A stretch of 64,000 nt of DNA from Chamaelirium japonicum. Its lineage: Eukaryota; Streptophyta; Magnoliopsida; Liliales; Melanthiaceae. The position numbers were made by a program, and so were the translations under genes. The stretch is taken from assembly GCA_947650365.1 (NCBI GenBank), contig OX393549.1:16806896-16870895 (forward strand), written 5' to 3'. Shown piece after piece: positions 37,080 to 48,900 of this stretch; the stretch's first letter is position 1; each line of letters opens with the position of its first letter. A model generated the notes under the pieces. That model was not told where the DNA came from, ran no database searches, and saw only the letters and a program-made list of their open reading frames with translations.

Positions 37080-38646
37080 ACTAGTGTCCACTTACCATTC
37101 TGTGCACCGTGTGTTCCATTCAGCCACAGATACTGTATCTGGTGATGACTATAGTGAAGATACCCATGTACTGTCACCCCCAACAGTTTAACATGATGAG
37201 GCGACCAACCTGATCATAACTGCGAACTTATTTAGGTTACATAGGACCAATCCACTTAGTCTTCAACTCAGTAGACTACCATGTAGCCATGACTCTCTAT
37301 TCTAACAAGATCATGTAACTATGTTACGTATTATTATGTATCTCGTATAATAATATTCATCATTTATTATAGATCAAAACAGAGTTTTACAAGCGCATAC
37401 CATATCAACTTCAACAGGTGGCATTATAGTGAATACTTGTGAGGATGGGGTTTCATTCCATTTGGTGTAATTGGGTTCGTCAATGTGACCACCTTGATGT
37501 GGTTGATCATTAATGGGGAGGAAAACATCGGTTTTTCTTCCAAGCTGTGGCTTGCGCTAAGGGGGTTCATAGTCTCTGTACCTCTTTCTCCTTGTGACTC
37601 AAGTCATTCATTGGGAGTTAGACAAGAGTCTGAAGGACATGGAGATTGATGGTTTCTACATGCCCAGGAACCCGGAACCGATTACATTGGTGGCTTATGC
37701 AGATGATTTTTTGATATTCTCAAGGGCCACGAAACTAGATGCTTGGGGACTTAGGGCGGTTTTCAATAGGGTTGCTAAGGGCACTGGCTTATACATCAAT
37801 TCGCAGAAGTCTAGTATGAAGTTCTCTCGGTGTGTGCCTGCTCGGGTTCAAGCTAGACATGCACGGACCCTGCATATGCAGATCGTCACTGGACCTTGGA
37901 TTCACTTGGGTGTGCCAATCGATGGGATTCGGGTGCCAATGACAAATCTCCAATTTGTGTTAAATAAGGTGAGCTCAAGATTATCTGGATGGAAGGCCAA
38001 CTCTCTCTCCTAGGCTGGCCGTCTCATGTTGATCCAAGCTGTGCTATCGGCCATTCCATCTTGTCTCATGGGCACAAAAGATGAAAGGTTTTGCGACGGG
38101 CCTCCCCTTGGATGAAGAAATTGCTTCGTTTGGGAAAGCAGGCATCCCAATGAAACAATAGTTTTTGTCTGAAATATCGGGCCCTACTCAAGGGGAAAAA
38201 TTTCAGCACATCCTACGTACGCTACAATCGTGGGACCCACTATGATTCAAGAGACATGGGGTAGCAGGCCCCATCACATGGGGGTTAGCGCCCCCCAGGA
38301 CATGGGGGTAGTGATAGTCTCTGGGCAACAGTTGTAGCGTACGCAAAACTCAAGGCGCTGTATAATGACTCTGCCTTCGGTAGCTACTCCAAGATGGGCT
38401 GGGGCACACTTATGGCTTCTGCGGATCCCGCCCCGGATCAAGATATTCCTTTGGAAAGTTTGGCATAGGGCCATCCCTACCGCATCCTTGCTGCGGCATC
38501 GGTTACGCTGGGGCTGTGTGCCTTGCTCATGGTGTCAAGACCCATCTAAGGATATCCAACATGCATTTTTGGAGTGTCTGGCTGCTCAACAATTCTGGTA
38601 TTGTATTGGGAGAATCAGGGGTATCCACTTTAAGCAATGAGAATCT

Positions 38647-40130
38647 TGATGGTGCCGGAAAATGTCACCGGCTCATCGTCCACGTGGCAGCAGCAGGGAA
38701 TGACACGATGAGACGACAGAAGTTCCCAGGGAGATCACTCTTGTCTTTGGGCATGCCCTGGGCGACCTTCAGGTGACCAAAGAAGAAAACACCCCCTATG
38801 AGAAGTTCGAGACTCAAGGCCAACCTCGACCTTTGGGTAAGCAGCATTGCGACCAAAACAAATCTTGGAAACCGGCGTCCACAGGCAGCTCGCACGCGGC
38901 TTGAATAGAGGATAGCTTGAGTGCGATCAGCCCGCTCACGGAAGAGTTCACTTATTGACAATAGGAAGAAGAAGGCGGAGCAACGACACCAGTGGGGTCA
39001 CTGAGCTGCCGTGCTAACCTTTTCACCCGCAAAGAAACCGTGTTTTGGAAGAGCAACAAGATGGAGATGGAAAGGTTTTGAAAAAGCCCAACGGTGATGA
39101 CCGCCTAATAACTCGCTCACAGAGAGATCGCCCTGACCGCTGCGATCAGATCGCACGCGAAAGAGGTCGCTCGTGGACGGTGCTCACAGCCCACCTGAGG
39201 CTTACCCTAACTGCATACGACCAGCTCGGATGCAGAAGAGATCGCCTGTGGCCAGTGCTCACAGCCCGGTTGAGGCTTACCTAGACCGCATGCGACCAGC
39301 TCGCATATAGGAGAGGTCGCCCTCGGCTAGCTCCCTTTTACAATGGCAGATCGCTGCGTCCTGTGGACAGAGCAGCATCTTCGACGATGTCTCATTAATG
39401 AGGCACTGCAAGTCAAAACTCTCGGCATGGCTCGCCAGCTGGAAAGAATACCCCAGTCGTCGCCAGTATTAAACAGCTTGCCAGGGAGCTTGTTCTGTCT
39501 GCATGTGATCGGCTCGCTCGCGGAAGAGATTGTTCCTGGCAGAATTCGAAGAACACTTCGAAAGGCTCAACACCCACAGCTCGCCCAGGAGCTCGCCCGA
39601 TCATGCAACAGCCAAGCAGTTCGCCCTCTTGTCCGCAAAGGTCGCCTACAGTAAGGCGGTACCAAATCGACATATGTCATCACTCCCGTGGATCTACGTG
39701 GACAACTGCGAGCCACAGGAGCCAGCCAGAGTCGGTCTAGGACACCCCCGTCTGGAGCCTTCTGGAATTGCCACCTGGCACGGACAAGACCGACGTGCCC
39801 CCCATCACCACCGCCTGGCAGGCTAAACAACAAAGCCCATTAAAGGCCCATGTGAGCTAACATGTGAAGGTGTAGAAGGTGCAGAAAAGAGCGGCCACGT
39901 GTCAGACTCTGACTGTCTGCAAAAGGCCTATAAAGGTACGACCCCCGGCTCCAAAGTATAGGTTCGAAACTGAGAAACCCTAACTTTTTCTTACTACTCA
40001 ACCTCTCTACTTTCGAGCCTTCACTGACTTGAGCATCAGAGGACCTACGCTCCTCACGGAGCCAGCTATTATCATGTCTTCCTGGTCTTGCAGGTCGAGC
40101 ATTCGAGCCATCGAAAAATCTCCCCCGACA
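38647..40130. mobile_element. solo LTR 3 in the LINE
   Basis: It begins tgatggtgccggaaaatg, ends ctcccccgaca and is flanked by the 5-bp duplication aatct (38642-38646 and 40131-40135). Length 1484 bp. A TATA box (tataaagg, 39929-39936) and a downstream pyrimidine-rich leader fit an LTR. TGATGGTGCC is a start I associate with Tat-type Gypsy LTRs, from memory. The tract 39100-39330 repeats a unit with gctcgcatgc/agaggtcgcc. No internal domain remains. Confidence 0.7.
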
Positions 40131-40450
40131 AATCTCTTCAGTCGGTGTGGACGGAGTTTAGGGACAGTCCTCTCCTTTCACCGACCGAGATTCTTAAGGT
40201 TTGTTTGTGGACTCTATGGAAGGCTGCCATTTTCCCAAACTAATGGAGATCTACGGGATGGTGCTATCCGTCAAGCCCCGGTGGAATTCCGTCAGTATGT
40301 TCGGACTGAAGTGGTGAAGCGTGGGTGGCACTCTGGGATCCCACTACAGATTTCTTTATGCGGGCGAACCGGAGAATTGGTTGCCCAGCCGCGATATCTT
40401 TAATGAGATCCACATCAAAAATTTCCGCCGGTTAGCCCGGCAGCCGGATC

Positions 40451-40548
40451 CACACAGCCACCCACCCACCGGAGGCCGAGCCAGTGCCCGCGCGCCCTTC
40501 ACCGGAGGCCTCTCGGTCTGCTGCCGCCGGACAGCAAGAAGGCGCGCG

Positions 40549-40619
<71 letters not shown>

Positions 40620-40964
40620 CAGATTTCAGGTTGCAGTCTACAGCCAAACACCACCTAATGAGTAATGATCCAAACCTTCACACTCGGATGGGATGCAGAA
40701 GTCTCCAGCTAGCTCTAGAACAAACAGTAAGAATAGAAACGTCGCCTCGCGGGCTGGTCGTCGCCGTCGGCAGCCTCGCAACAAGCTCGGCAGGATCCCA
40801 TTAAAGACACACAAGAGAAACGTCCTGTTACTCCCACCGACTAAACAAATACCAAGTAGAGACAGAAGGGAACAGCCCCACCACCCACCTCATCTCACCC
40901 CGCCTTCTCCTCGGCTAATTATTACCACCCGGAGTCCATCCGGCGATCGTCATACGAGAGAGAG
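40451..40964 (+). promoter_or_regulatory. alpha-mannosidase 5' flank with (GC)n-(GA)n
   Basis: About 22 bases of alternating GC (40542-40563) run directly into about 26 GA units (40564-40617), some 350 bp before the start codon. The remaining 5' flank (40620-40964) contains a pyrimidine- and purine-alternating leader (gagagagatgg) at the ATG. No TATA box is obvious. Confidence 0.45.
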
Positions 40965-42867
40965 ATGGCGAGTCGGTCCCTCCTCGCTGCCGCCGCGCTC
41001 CTCTGCGCCTCTGCGATCATCGCCGCCGCCGACTGTGGTGGTTACACTTACATGGGTTACGACACCGGCGACGGGGTGGTGGAGGGGAAGCTGAACGTCC
41101 ACCTGGTGGCGCACACCCACGACGACGTCGGGTGGCTGAAGACCGTCGACCAGTACTACGTCGGATCCAATAACAGCATTCAGGTCAGGCTTATCGGGGG
41201 TCCAATGGATATCGCATTTATGTACGGCTGTGGTGATCTTTACAGAGGGTTGTTTGCTATCGTACGCAGGGTGCTTGCGTTAGGAACGTGCTGGACTCGG
41301 TGGTGGAGGCCCTGTTAAAGAATCCTAGCCGGAAGTTCATCTATGTTGAGCAGGTGTCTAATAGATTCTATACTTAATTAACCCCTTCTCTCAGGATTTG
41401 CATTAGTGACTCTAAATGCAAGGGATATTGAGTAATGCTTACTACAAGAGCATGTTTTTGTCATACCACTATCCTACATTTCACCCTTTTCACTTATTTT
41501 TAGTTCTTTTAATTTTTTTTTGGTGTTACTATTTGCATCCATAAAATTAATAGGGGCACCTAGCTAATATGGGCACCCCATGTAACCTCTCCCTGCTCCT
41601 CCCCTTCCTATTTCGATCCGCTGCCTTCGTCCTCTTCTCCATTTCTCTTCTCGTGCCCCTTCCCTCGCCTACATCATCTATAGCTTTTATGGTGATGTCG
41701 ATCGTTGTAGGAGGTGGAGGGAGACAGAGAAGGTGGTAGCATAGGAATTGGTGATAGACGTAGTGGAGACGGGTTGCACGGGCACTGTCGGTAGTAGACG
41801 GCTGCACAGACCCCATAGGTGGTGGCGAGGCACCAAAGGCATTAGGTATTAGCAACGATCGTGAAACACAAAGGGGGAAAGGAGGATGACGAAAGGGGAA
41901 GAAGGTGGCGGATTGTACGGGCATCAGCGGTGGCGACACGCGGCAAGAGCATAAGCTGTAGTGAGGGAGTTGGGTGCCCTTATCAATATGTCTAGAATGC
42001 ACCATGGACATACTTGGTATGTTTTCAATTTTAATTTAAATGCCCTTACCAATTTTATGAGTACAAATAGTAATAGCATTTTTTCACTCTATATTTTCAA
42101 CTTGGGAATTCGAGTCCGGACTCCTATGAAGCCTTAAACCCGAGGACCTCCTATATCAGAGGGATGGGCTACCGTATTTCTTCTTGGTTGTCTAATAATG
42201 ATAGCCACCACACAATGTGAATGCACAATGTTGATCAAGACCGATCGACCTATTGATGACCTTTTAGTTGCACCAATGATCATTTTTTTTTTTGGGGGGG
42301 GGGGGGGAAGGAGACAAGAAACAATTTTGGGGTAATGGGTGTTAGGTCCCAAATATCAGAGCCTGTTAGGTTTTAGGATTAGGTTTAGTTTAGAGAAGAG
42401 TGGCATGCAAATGAAAATTTAAAGCCAATTGAGGGACATTTTCATCCTTTGTCCTTAGGCTTAAAGGGATCTTCTGTTTTGGACCGTTCACTAAGTCCCC
42501 CAATAATTTTTTTGATCAAATTCATAATCCGATAAATGATCGACGATACTTGGGTTGTGAAAAATCACCAGTCAATGAGTATCAAGAAGCATCCCTTAGT
42601 CCAACTGTCATGTCCAGATTGTCCAGACCCACTTACCCAATAAGTACCCTACTTTTGACCAACCATCCAGCTCAGCACAACTGTTTATAACCACTTGCAC
42701 TCGTGTCGACCCGCAGGGTGCTCCATTGAGTCAACTCATCTTGACCTCACACTCGACTCTTGTTAACTCATTGCCTATATTATGAGTTAAGCATAAATTC
42801 ATGGACGCATGGACTATTGCAATGTTGCTCAAACGGACTGCACATCTGGCTCTGAATACAACTCCCC

Positions 42868-42899
<32 letters not shown>

Positions 42900-42910
42900 A
42901 GGGAGGGAGG

Positions 42911-42946
<36 letters not shown>

Positions 42947-45900
42947 ATGTTTAATTATAAAAAATTTAAAGGGGGCGAGAGGAGAGGGCGGGGGGGATGG
43001 GAAGGTTGCCACATGGCATTGAAGGCCTCCTTTTTATAAGAGTAGTATAGATGGATCTTGTTAGCATAAATTCTTGGACTTAGGATCCAGTTTCAAAGTT
43101 TCTCAAATGCTAGTGGATCATTGCATGATTGATGTAGCATTAAGTGTAGATGAGATAAAGCTTGTCGTTTAAGATGTATCCCAAAGTGAAAAAAGGTATA
43201 TTGTTAGCATGCAGATAGTAGCAATAATACACGTAGTCCATTGAAGAAGTTGTTCATTCTTAGAAATTCCAAGGTATGCAAAATTAGAAAAGGAGAAGTA
43301 TTCCATCAGTGAATGGGTGAAGGAAAATTTTAAAATCTCACTATGATTCAAACTATTAAGTCTTTTGAGGAAGTAGAACCTAATAACTTTAATAAAAATT
43401 ATATTTAAGAAACTAAAAAAAGACTAGTATTAAACGTTTTGATCCAAAGCAGAGGGAGGTTCTCATTGTCTATAATCAATTAAGAAAGAGAGACAGTGGT
43501 AAAAAGTTTAGAAGGACGGACGGATGGATACAACAGTAGCCAAGTAGCAAACACAATAGATCTTATGGCCTAAGATACAAAATGGTAAGTTAAGGAATGA
43601 AAGTCAACATGAAGGAGGCAAATTAGATTATCAAGGTTGTAACATGCATAAAGATGAGTTCCATAAGGATTTTTTTTTTTTGAGAAATCCCTCTCAGAGA
43701 ATGAGGGGGGGTTCGGCCTAGACCCCTACCAGTGCATTAACAACTAATAAACAGGATACATTCCATAAGGATTTATAACGGAATAAAAGCTTCATACAAG
43801 TATACAACAACCTTAATGATAACCAGGGAAAGTGAGAAGGGATCAAACCACAACCATTATACCATATCTTCTTCTTTATGGTGGTCATGGCACTTGAGAG
43901 TAATCTCTCCGCAAGCGCTATTCATTGATCTACAGTGAGTGAAGCTTTGATTATCAAGGTTGTAACATGCATAAAAATGAGTTCCATAAGGATTTATGGA
44001 ATAAAAGCTTCATACATCAACCTTAATGATAACCAGGGAAAGTGAGAAGGGATCAAACCACAGCCATTATACCATTTCTTCTTCTTTGTGGTGGTATGGT
44101 GGTCATGGCACTTGAGAGTAATCTCTCCGCAAGCGCTATTCATTGATCTACAGTGAGTGAAGCTAAAATCATTTGTTTTGATGACTTCTTGATGATTGCA
44201 TTATTTGGATGGTCTCCTGTTTAGGAGAAGCAATCTCCTATAGTCTATTTGGTTCCAACATGATTACTGTTTTAACAACTGATCATTGGCTTCACATGGG
44301 AGACAAATTCTTGTGGAAGTACCTAAATAGAGAGCTGGAAGTGGTATACATAGAAGTCCTTTGAAGTTCACAAGAAGTTCCATGAGGGTAATGGTGCTTT
44401 GACATCATAGGCTTTGAGGAATACTTGTTGGAGATGTTTATAACATCATGGCATGGAGCCAAATGTGTACATTTAAAATGAGTAAAATGCCACTAAAGGC
44501 TCCACATGAATGATTATATGTAAAGTACCTATGTTTATACTCTATATATGCAATCCATGATATTTTTATACAAATAATATGAGAAAACTCATATTTGCAG
44601 CCCAATGAACTTGTATTCGCTACACTTCGCATATAAAACTTTAAGATAGTACACTTCCTATATAATGGACAATTTTTCTCACGCACGTAGGGTTTGTCCA
44701 ACTTCCATCCTGCCATAGGAAAAAAATAACTCCCCAAAGACTCCCATCATGTTTCCCTATAGCTCACTTTCAAGACCTATCTCGATTCCCAACATGAAAG
44801 GATTTAAGCTCACTCAGCTCATCTATTTCGACTGCGTTAAGGTTCCTACATAATATAGGTTGTTGTAGTATATGAAATGTTGGTAACAACTGACTATTTT
44901 CCACTCAACCATCCAAGTTTATCATGGAAATCTTATTATCTCTGATTCCATACCTGAAGGCATCAACCACCTGCACTCCCATGATATTTTTCCAAAGTGG
45001 ATCACAAGTCCATTCTTCCCTTCTTAATATTTACCCTTCACCTCCATTTCTAAAGGGTTTCGTCATTACCTGAACCCATTTCTGTAACATGGCCTTCGTA
45101 TGCACACCTGGCCGTTTATACCCAATCTGACTTCTTTTACTGCTTTCCACATTTTGCCAAACATTTCTATATGGGTCCTGCTTTAAGCCCGATATCCCTA
45201 AAATTAACCTTTGAATACTCCTTCCTCTTTTCAACTGATAAAGGCATTTGACAGATTGGTATACCGGAAATTGGCTTGCCATCTGTCTGTCCTCTTAGGA
45301 TCATATTTTGATCACATTATTTGGATATTCCTAAATCAAGTGCTACTAACTAATATCCAATAGTTGGATATACATCACGACTGCAAATTCAATCTAATAA
45401 ATATTGAAGAAGTGTCTTGGTAGTGGCACTCCTTTGCTTTCCCTGGAATTAAATCAATATTGAAAAGAACATTTCTATGGTAGGGGGCATGATAAGTTTT
45501 GACCATGCTGAATTTGATAGGTATTCTACGAAATGGTTGCAGGAGTGTGTAGCTTGAAGAGAATAGTTCAATGTTCCATTAATACAAGAAATTTCTACTA
45601 AACCTTTCATCTTCTCAGGTTTATAGTAAGAATGACGATTATTGATGTATTTGCAGGCTTTTTTCCAAAGATGGTGGGAAGAACAAAATGAGGCAACCCA
45701 AGAATTAGTGAAGAAACTGGTAGATTCTGGTCAATTCGAGTTCATGTATGCAAATTTCCTATCCCTTATTCTGGCTTCAAGTGATGCTTCTTATCAGCCT
45801 TCTTGTAGTGACAGGAGTTTACTTGTTTTGCTGCAGAAATGGTGGTTGGTGTATGCATGATGAGGCTACAACTCATTACATTGATATGATCGATCAAACA

Positions 45901-48900
45901 ACACTTGGTCATCGCATGATAAAAAAGCAATTTAACAAGGTACCTCAAATTGGATGGCAGATTGATCCTTTTGGACATTCTTCTGTTCAAGGCTACTTAC
46001 TTGGAGCTGAGGTAAGCAAAATATTTTATTTATGCTATCCATTCATTCATTTTTTTTATTAGTGACATATCTTAAGGTTACATTCCATTGTAGAGGTTGG
46101 CAAGTGAACTTGCTAAAAGGATATGTCGGGAAAGGGAGAAGGCCGTCCCATGAAACTGCTACTCAAGGCGCTGATACCAAAAAGTCCGATTTTTTGAATT
46201 AGTCGTGATTAAAACGCGACTTATTCAGTAAACATTCTTTACACGACTCTTTTCCGATTTTTTTTAAAAGTCACGAGTTTGTAAAAAAAAATCACTATTT
46301 ATGTGTTTTAATCCTGATTTTTGCATTCTAATCCTGATTAATTGTGTTTTAATTTAGTCATTACTGCTCAAAAACCCTGGTGGAACATCTATATATAAAT
46401 ATATTTTAAAATCCTACCATTTGTTTTTGGACTCTTTTTTGATTTTTCCGACTTCTGCCATAACCAATTTTTTTCTAAACTTTCGACTTTGTAACTATGC
46501 TCACACGTGGCAACCAACTCTGAAGTAGATCCCCCCCCACCTCCCCAATGAGCATCGACGGCTCCGCTCAGGTTTCGATTTGGCTCTCGAGGATTCCATC
46601 TCTGATCCCGGATTGCTCATCGGAATGCTTGATTTCTCCCTGAAATTCCATAATCTAGGGTGAAATTGTGGCACTAGATTGCTTGCCGAAATCCTCGATT
46701 TCTCCCTGCGAGCGAGGAGCTCGGCCTAGGGTTTCGAGAGCTTTGGTTTCGTGGTGGAAGGCTTTGATTTGGGAGCTTCGAGCTGAGATTTGGAGTTGTT
46801 GGTTTGACATCAAGGATCTCTTGACGAGTGGAGATCATTCTATTGCTTTTGCAACTTCTGCTACTAGAGGCAACGAGGTGAGATCTTGGGGGTTTTCAAC
46901 TCGCGTGTGAATCGTCTTATAGGCTATGGGGATGCAAGCTGGTTTGTTCGGATTGTGGAACTCTTTAATAAGGTTAAAATATGCAATAATTTGGAATTAA
47001 AAGAAATGATTTATTCGGGGAAGTGGGTATCCTCAGAGGGAAATGATGTCCTCCTGACATCTCCTTCCCCGAGGTAAACCCTGGCCTCGTGGTGGCGTAG
47101 CGAGGAATCGTTCCCGAGGTTGTGAGGTTTTATCCTTGGCCGTGCCCTTTCTACCCCCTCCGTCTTCCACTTCCTCTTCCTTTCCACCCCTTCTCCGCCT
47201 TCCGTACCCTTCCTTCTTGACCTCCACCCCTCTTTTCTTTTCCTTCCCTCCCCCCGCTGCCTTTCTCCATCAACAGGCATCCTGCTAGGTCTCATACAAG
47301 ATGTCTTGAAATCGCCGATGATCCTTCCTCCACCCGCTACTAGAACTCCCTCGTTTGCTCCTAGGGCTTCTTCATCTAAAGCTTCTACGGCTGCGAGGGC
47401 TCCGCGGTGGGAGCGGAGGAGGCCCTATTTCTTCCACTGTTGGGAAACCGATCACCTGGTCTACTCGTGCAAGAACCCGGTGATTTGCTTCACCTATGGG
47501 GGAACCGGCCACAAATCCTTCCGGTGCAAGGTGAGTTCTTCAGACTCCTATGTTCATGGATGAGATCAAAGATCCTCTTCCTCTACAGAAGATTTGTCTA
47601 TGCAGAGGCTGTGAGTCTCTCCCCCCCGTAGATGGTAGAGAAGCTCTCTAGATTAGCCATCTGTAGATTTTTCGGCGATCGGTTTTGTCAGGTGAGCTTT
47701 CTGACATCCTAAGGGAGTCTTGGAGGGCAGCTATGAAGTGGTCGATGGAGGAGATCGAGGAGGTCTTCCTTGTAGAATTCCCTTTGAAGGCTCTTCTGGA
47801 GGTAGAGGTGGGAAGGGGGCTGAGAGATTTGAGGTCCATCTCAGTAACCTTTGAGCTTTGGAAAGAACTCAGGGGACGGTGGCCATTAGGCCTCTCAAAG
47901 CGGTGAGAGAGACGGTTTTTGGGTTACCGGGTGAAGTTTGGGGAGAACAAATGCTGCTAGAGCTCTTGAGTCCTTATGGGGAGGTCCATGTCCGTTGGGT
48001 TCTAGGGATTTTTTAGGTGATTTATGTATTTTTTTCTTCTCATATAGTGTACCTACTTATCATCTTGCCGCCTTTGCTAGCATTACTTATCATCTTGCTG
48101 CCTTTGCTAGTATGCATCATTTTCTTTCGTTTCCATGCGTTCCATTTGGGAACCTAGATATCATTTGCTAGCACCATCCATGGCTTATTGATCATTATTG
48201 TAGCAGTTGGATGTATTCTGTTTGATTAGAGCTCGTTTCACATCACATAGCTTCCATGATTGCCTCGTCCATGCTATGTTCCACGCATTAGTTCAATCCA
48301 GCATGCTTATGGACAAGATACAAAATCTCAAGAAATTTTGCGAAATATCACGAAATATCTCGGTTTTCTCAGATCTCGGCACGAAATTCCCATTGCAATA
48401 TCGAACGAAATGGAAATCACGATAATATCGCGATATTTCACACTATATATTTGTCGGCAAAGTGGAAATTTCGAGATATTTCGGAAAATGTCGGGATTTT
48501 GGCAACGAAATGTTGGGACTGACTGGTTATAAAAGGGGACTGAGGGTTTCGTTCTCAGCAGCTTATTTACATATATTTCTCCATTTACTTTAAGTTATTA
48601 TATGTAAATAAGCAAATACCCCCCCATTTGATTTCAATAAAAAAATCAAAAAAATCAAAAACCAAGTGAATCAAAAAGTATACTTTTAGTTTTAGTAGGA
48701 GAAAACAGTTTTTTCGGTTTTTCATAAAATTTGTATGTTGAGAAAGGTCGTTAAATCAACTCATTTTTAGCTCAAAAAATTCCACAAGATGTAGAACTAC
48801 AAGTACATCTAGAAAACCATGGTCTGTCAAAGAAAATATTGAATGTATAAAAACTTTTCTTTGTACTCATTTTTTCAGACTTAGTAAAAAAACAGTGTTT

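Larger units (their letters stand above)
34982..37416. mobile_element. LTR-like insertion (solo LTR?) holding Cassandra
   Basis: The block separates the two reverse-transcriptase pieces of the LINE. The candidate ends tgttggaaaaatcc and cttcaaca are TG...CA with tgttg/caaca inverted termini. Without Cassandra and its 5-bp duplication it is about 1666 bp. Flanks ggcag and ggtgg differ at two of five bases, so the exact limits are uncertain. It holds a (GA)n tract (35401-35454) and no pol coding. Confidence 0.45.
34784..40450 (+). mobile_element. L1-type LINE, 5'-truncated, decayed and twice interrupted
   Basis: Pieces in order: 34790-34994 carries the reverse-transcriptase start (REEQHALIPGRSVWDNI, then VIKADIDKVYDRVQW after a frame change); 37428-38015 carries the catalytic block with VAYADDFLIF and LYINSQKSS; 38380-38640 carries the C-terminal zinc-binding domain (FLWKVWHRAIPT, PCSWC). 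The last part resumes at 40131. Stops and frameshifts are many, so it is dead. It is broken by 34982-37416 and 38647-40130. Confidence 0.75.
41354..45656 (+). other. alpha-mannosidase intron 2 (4.3 kb)
   Basis: Contains an inverted-repeat MITE (41526-42073), a (GA)n-(GGGA)n microsatellite (42867-42945), a 220-bp tandem duplication with a LINE tail (43626-44164), and otherwise AT-rich sequence without coding. Confidence 0.85.
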
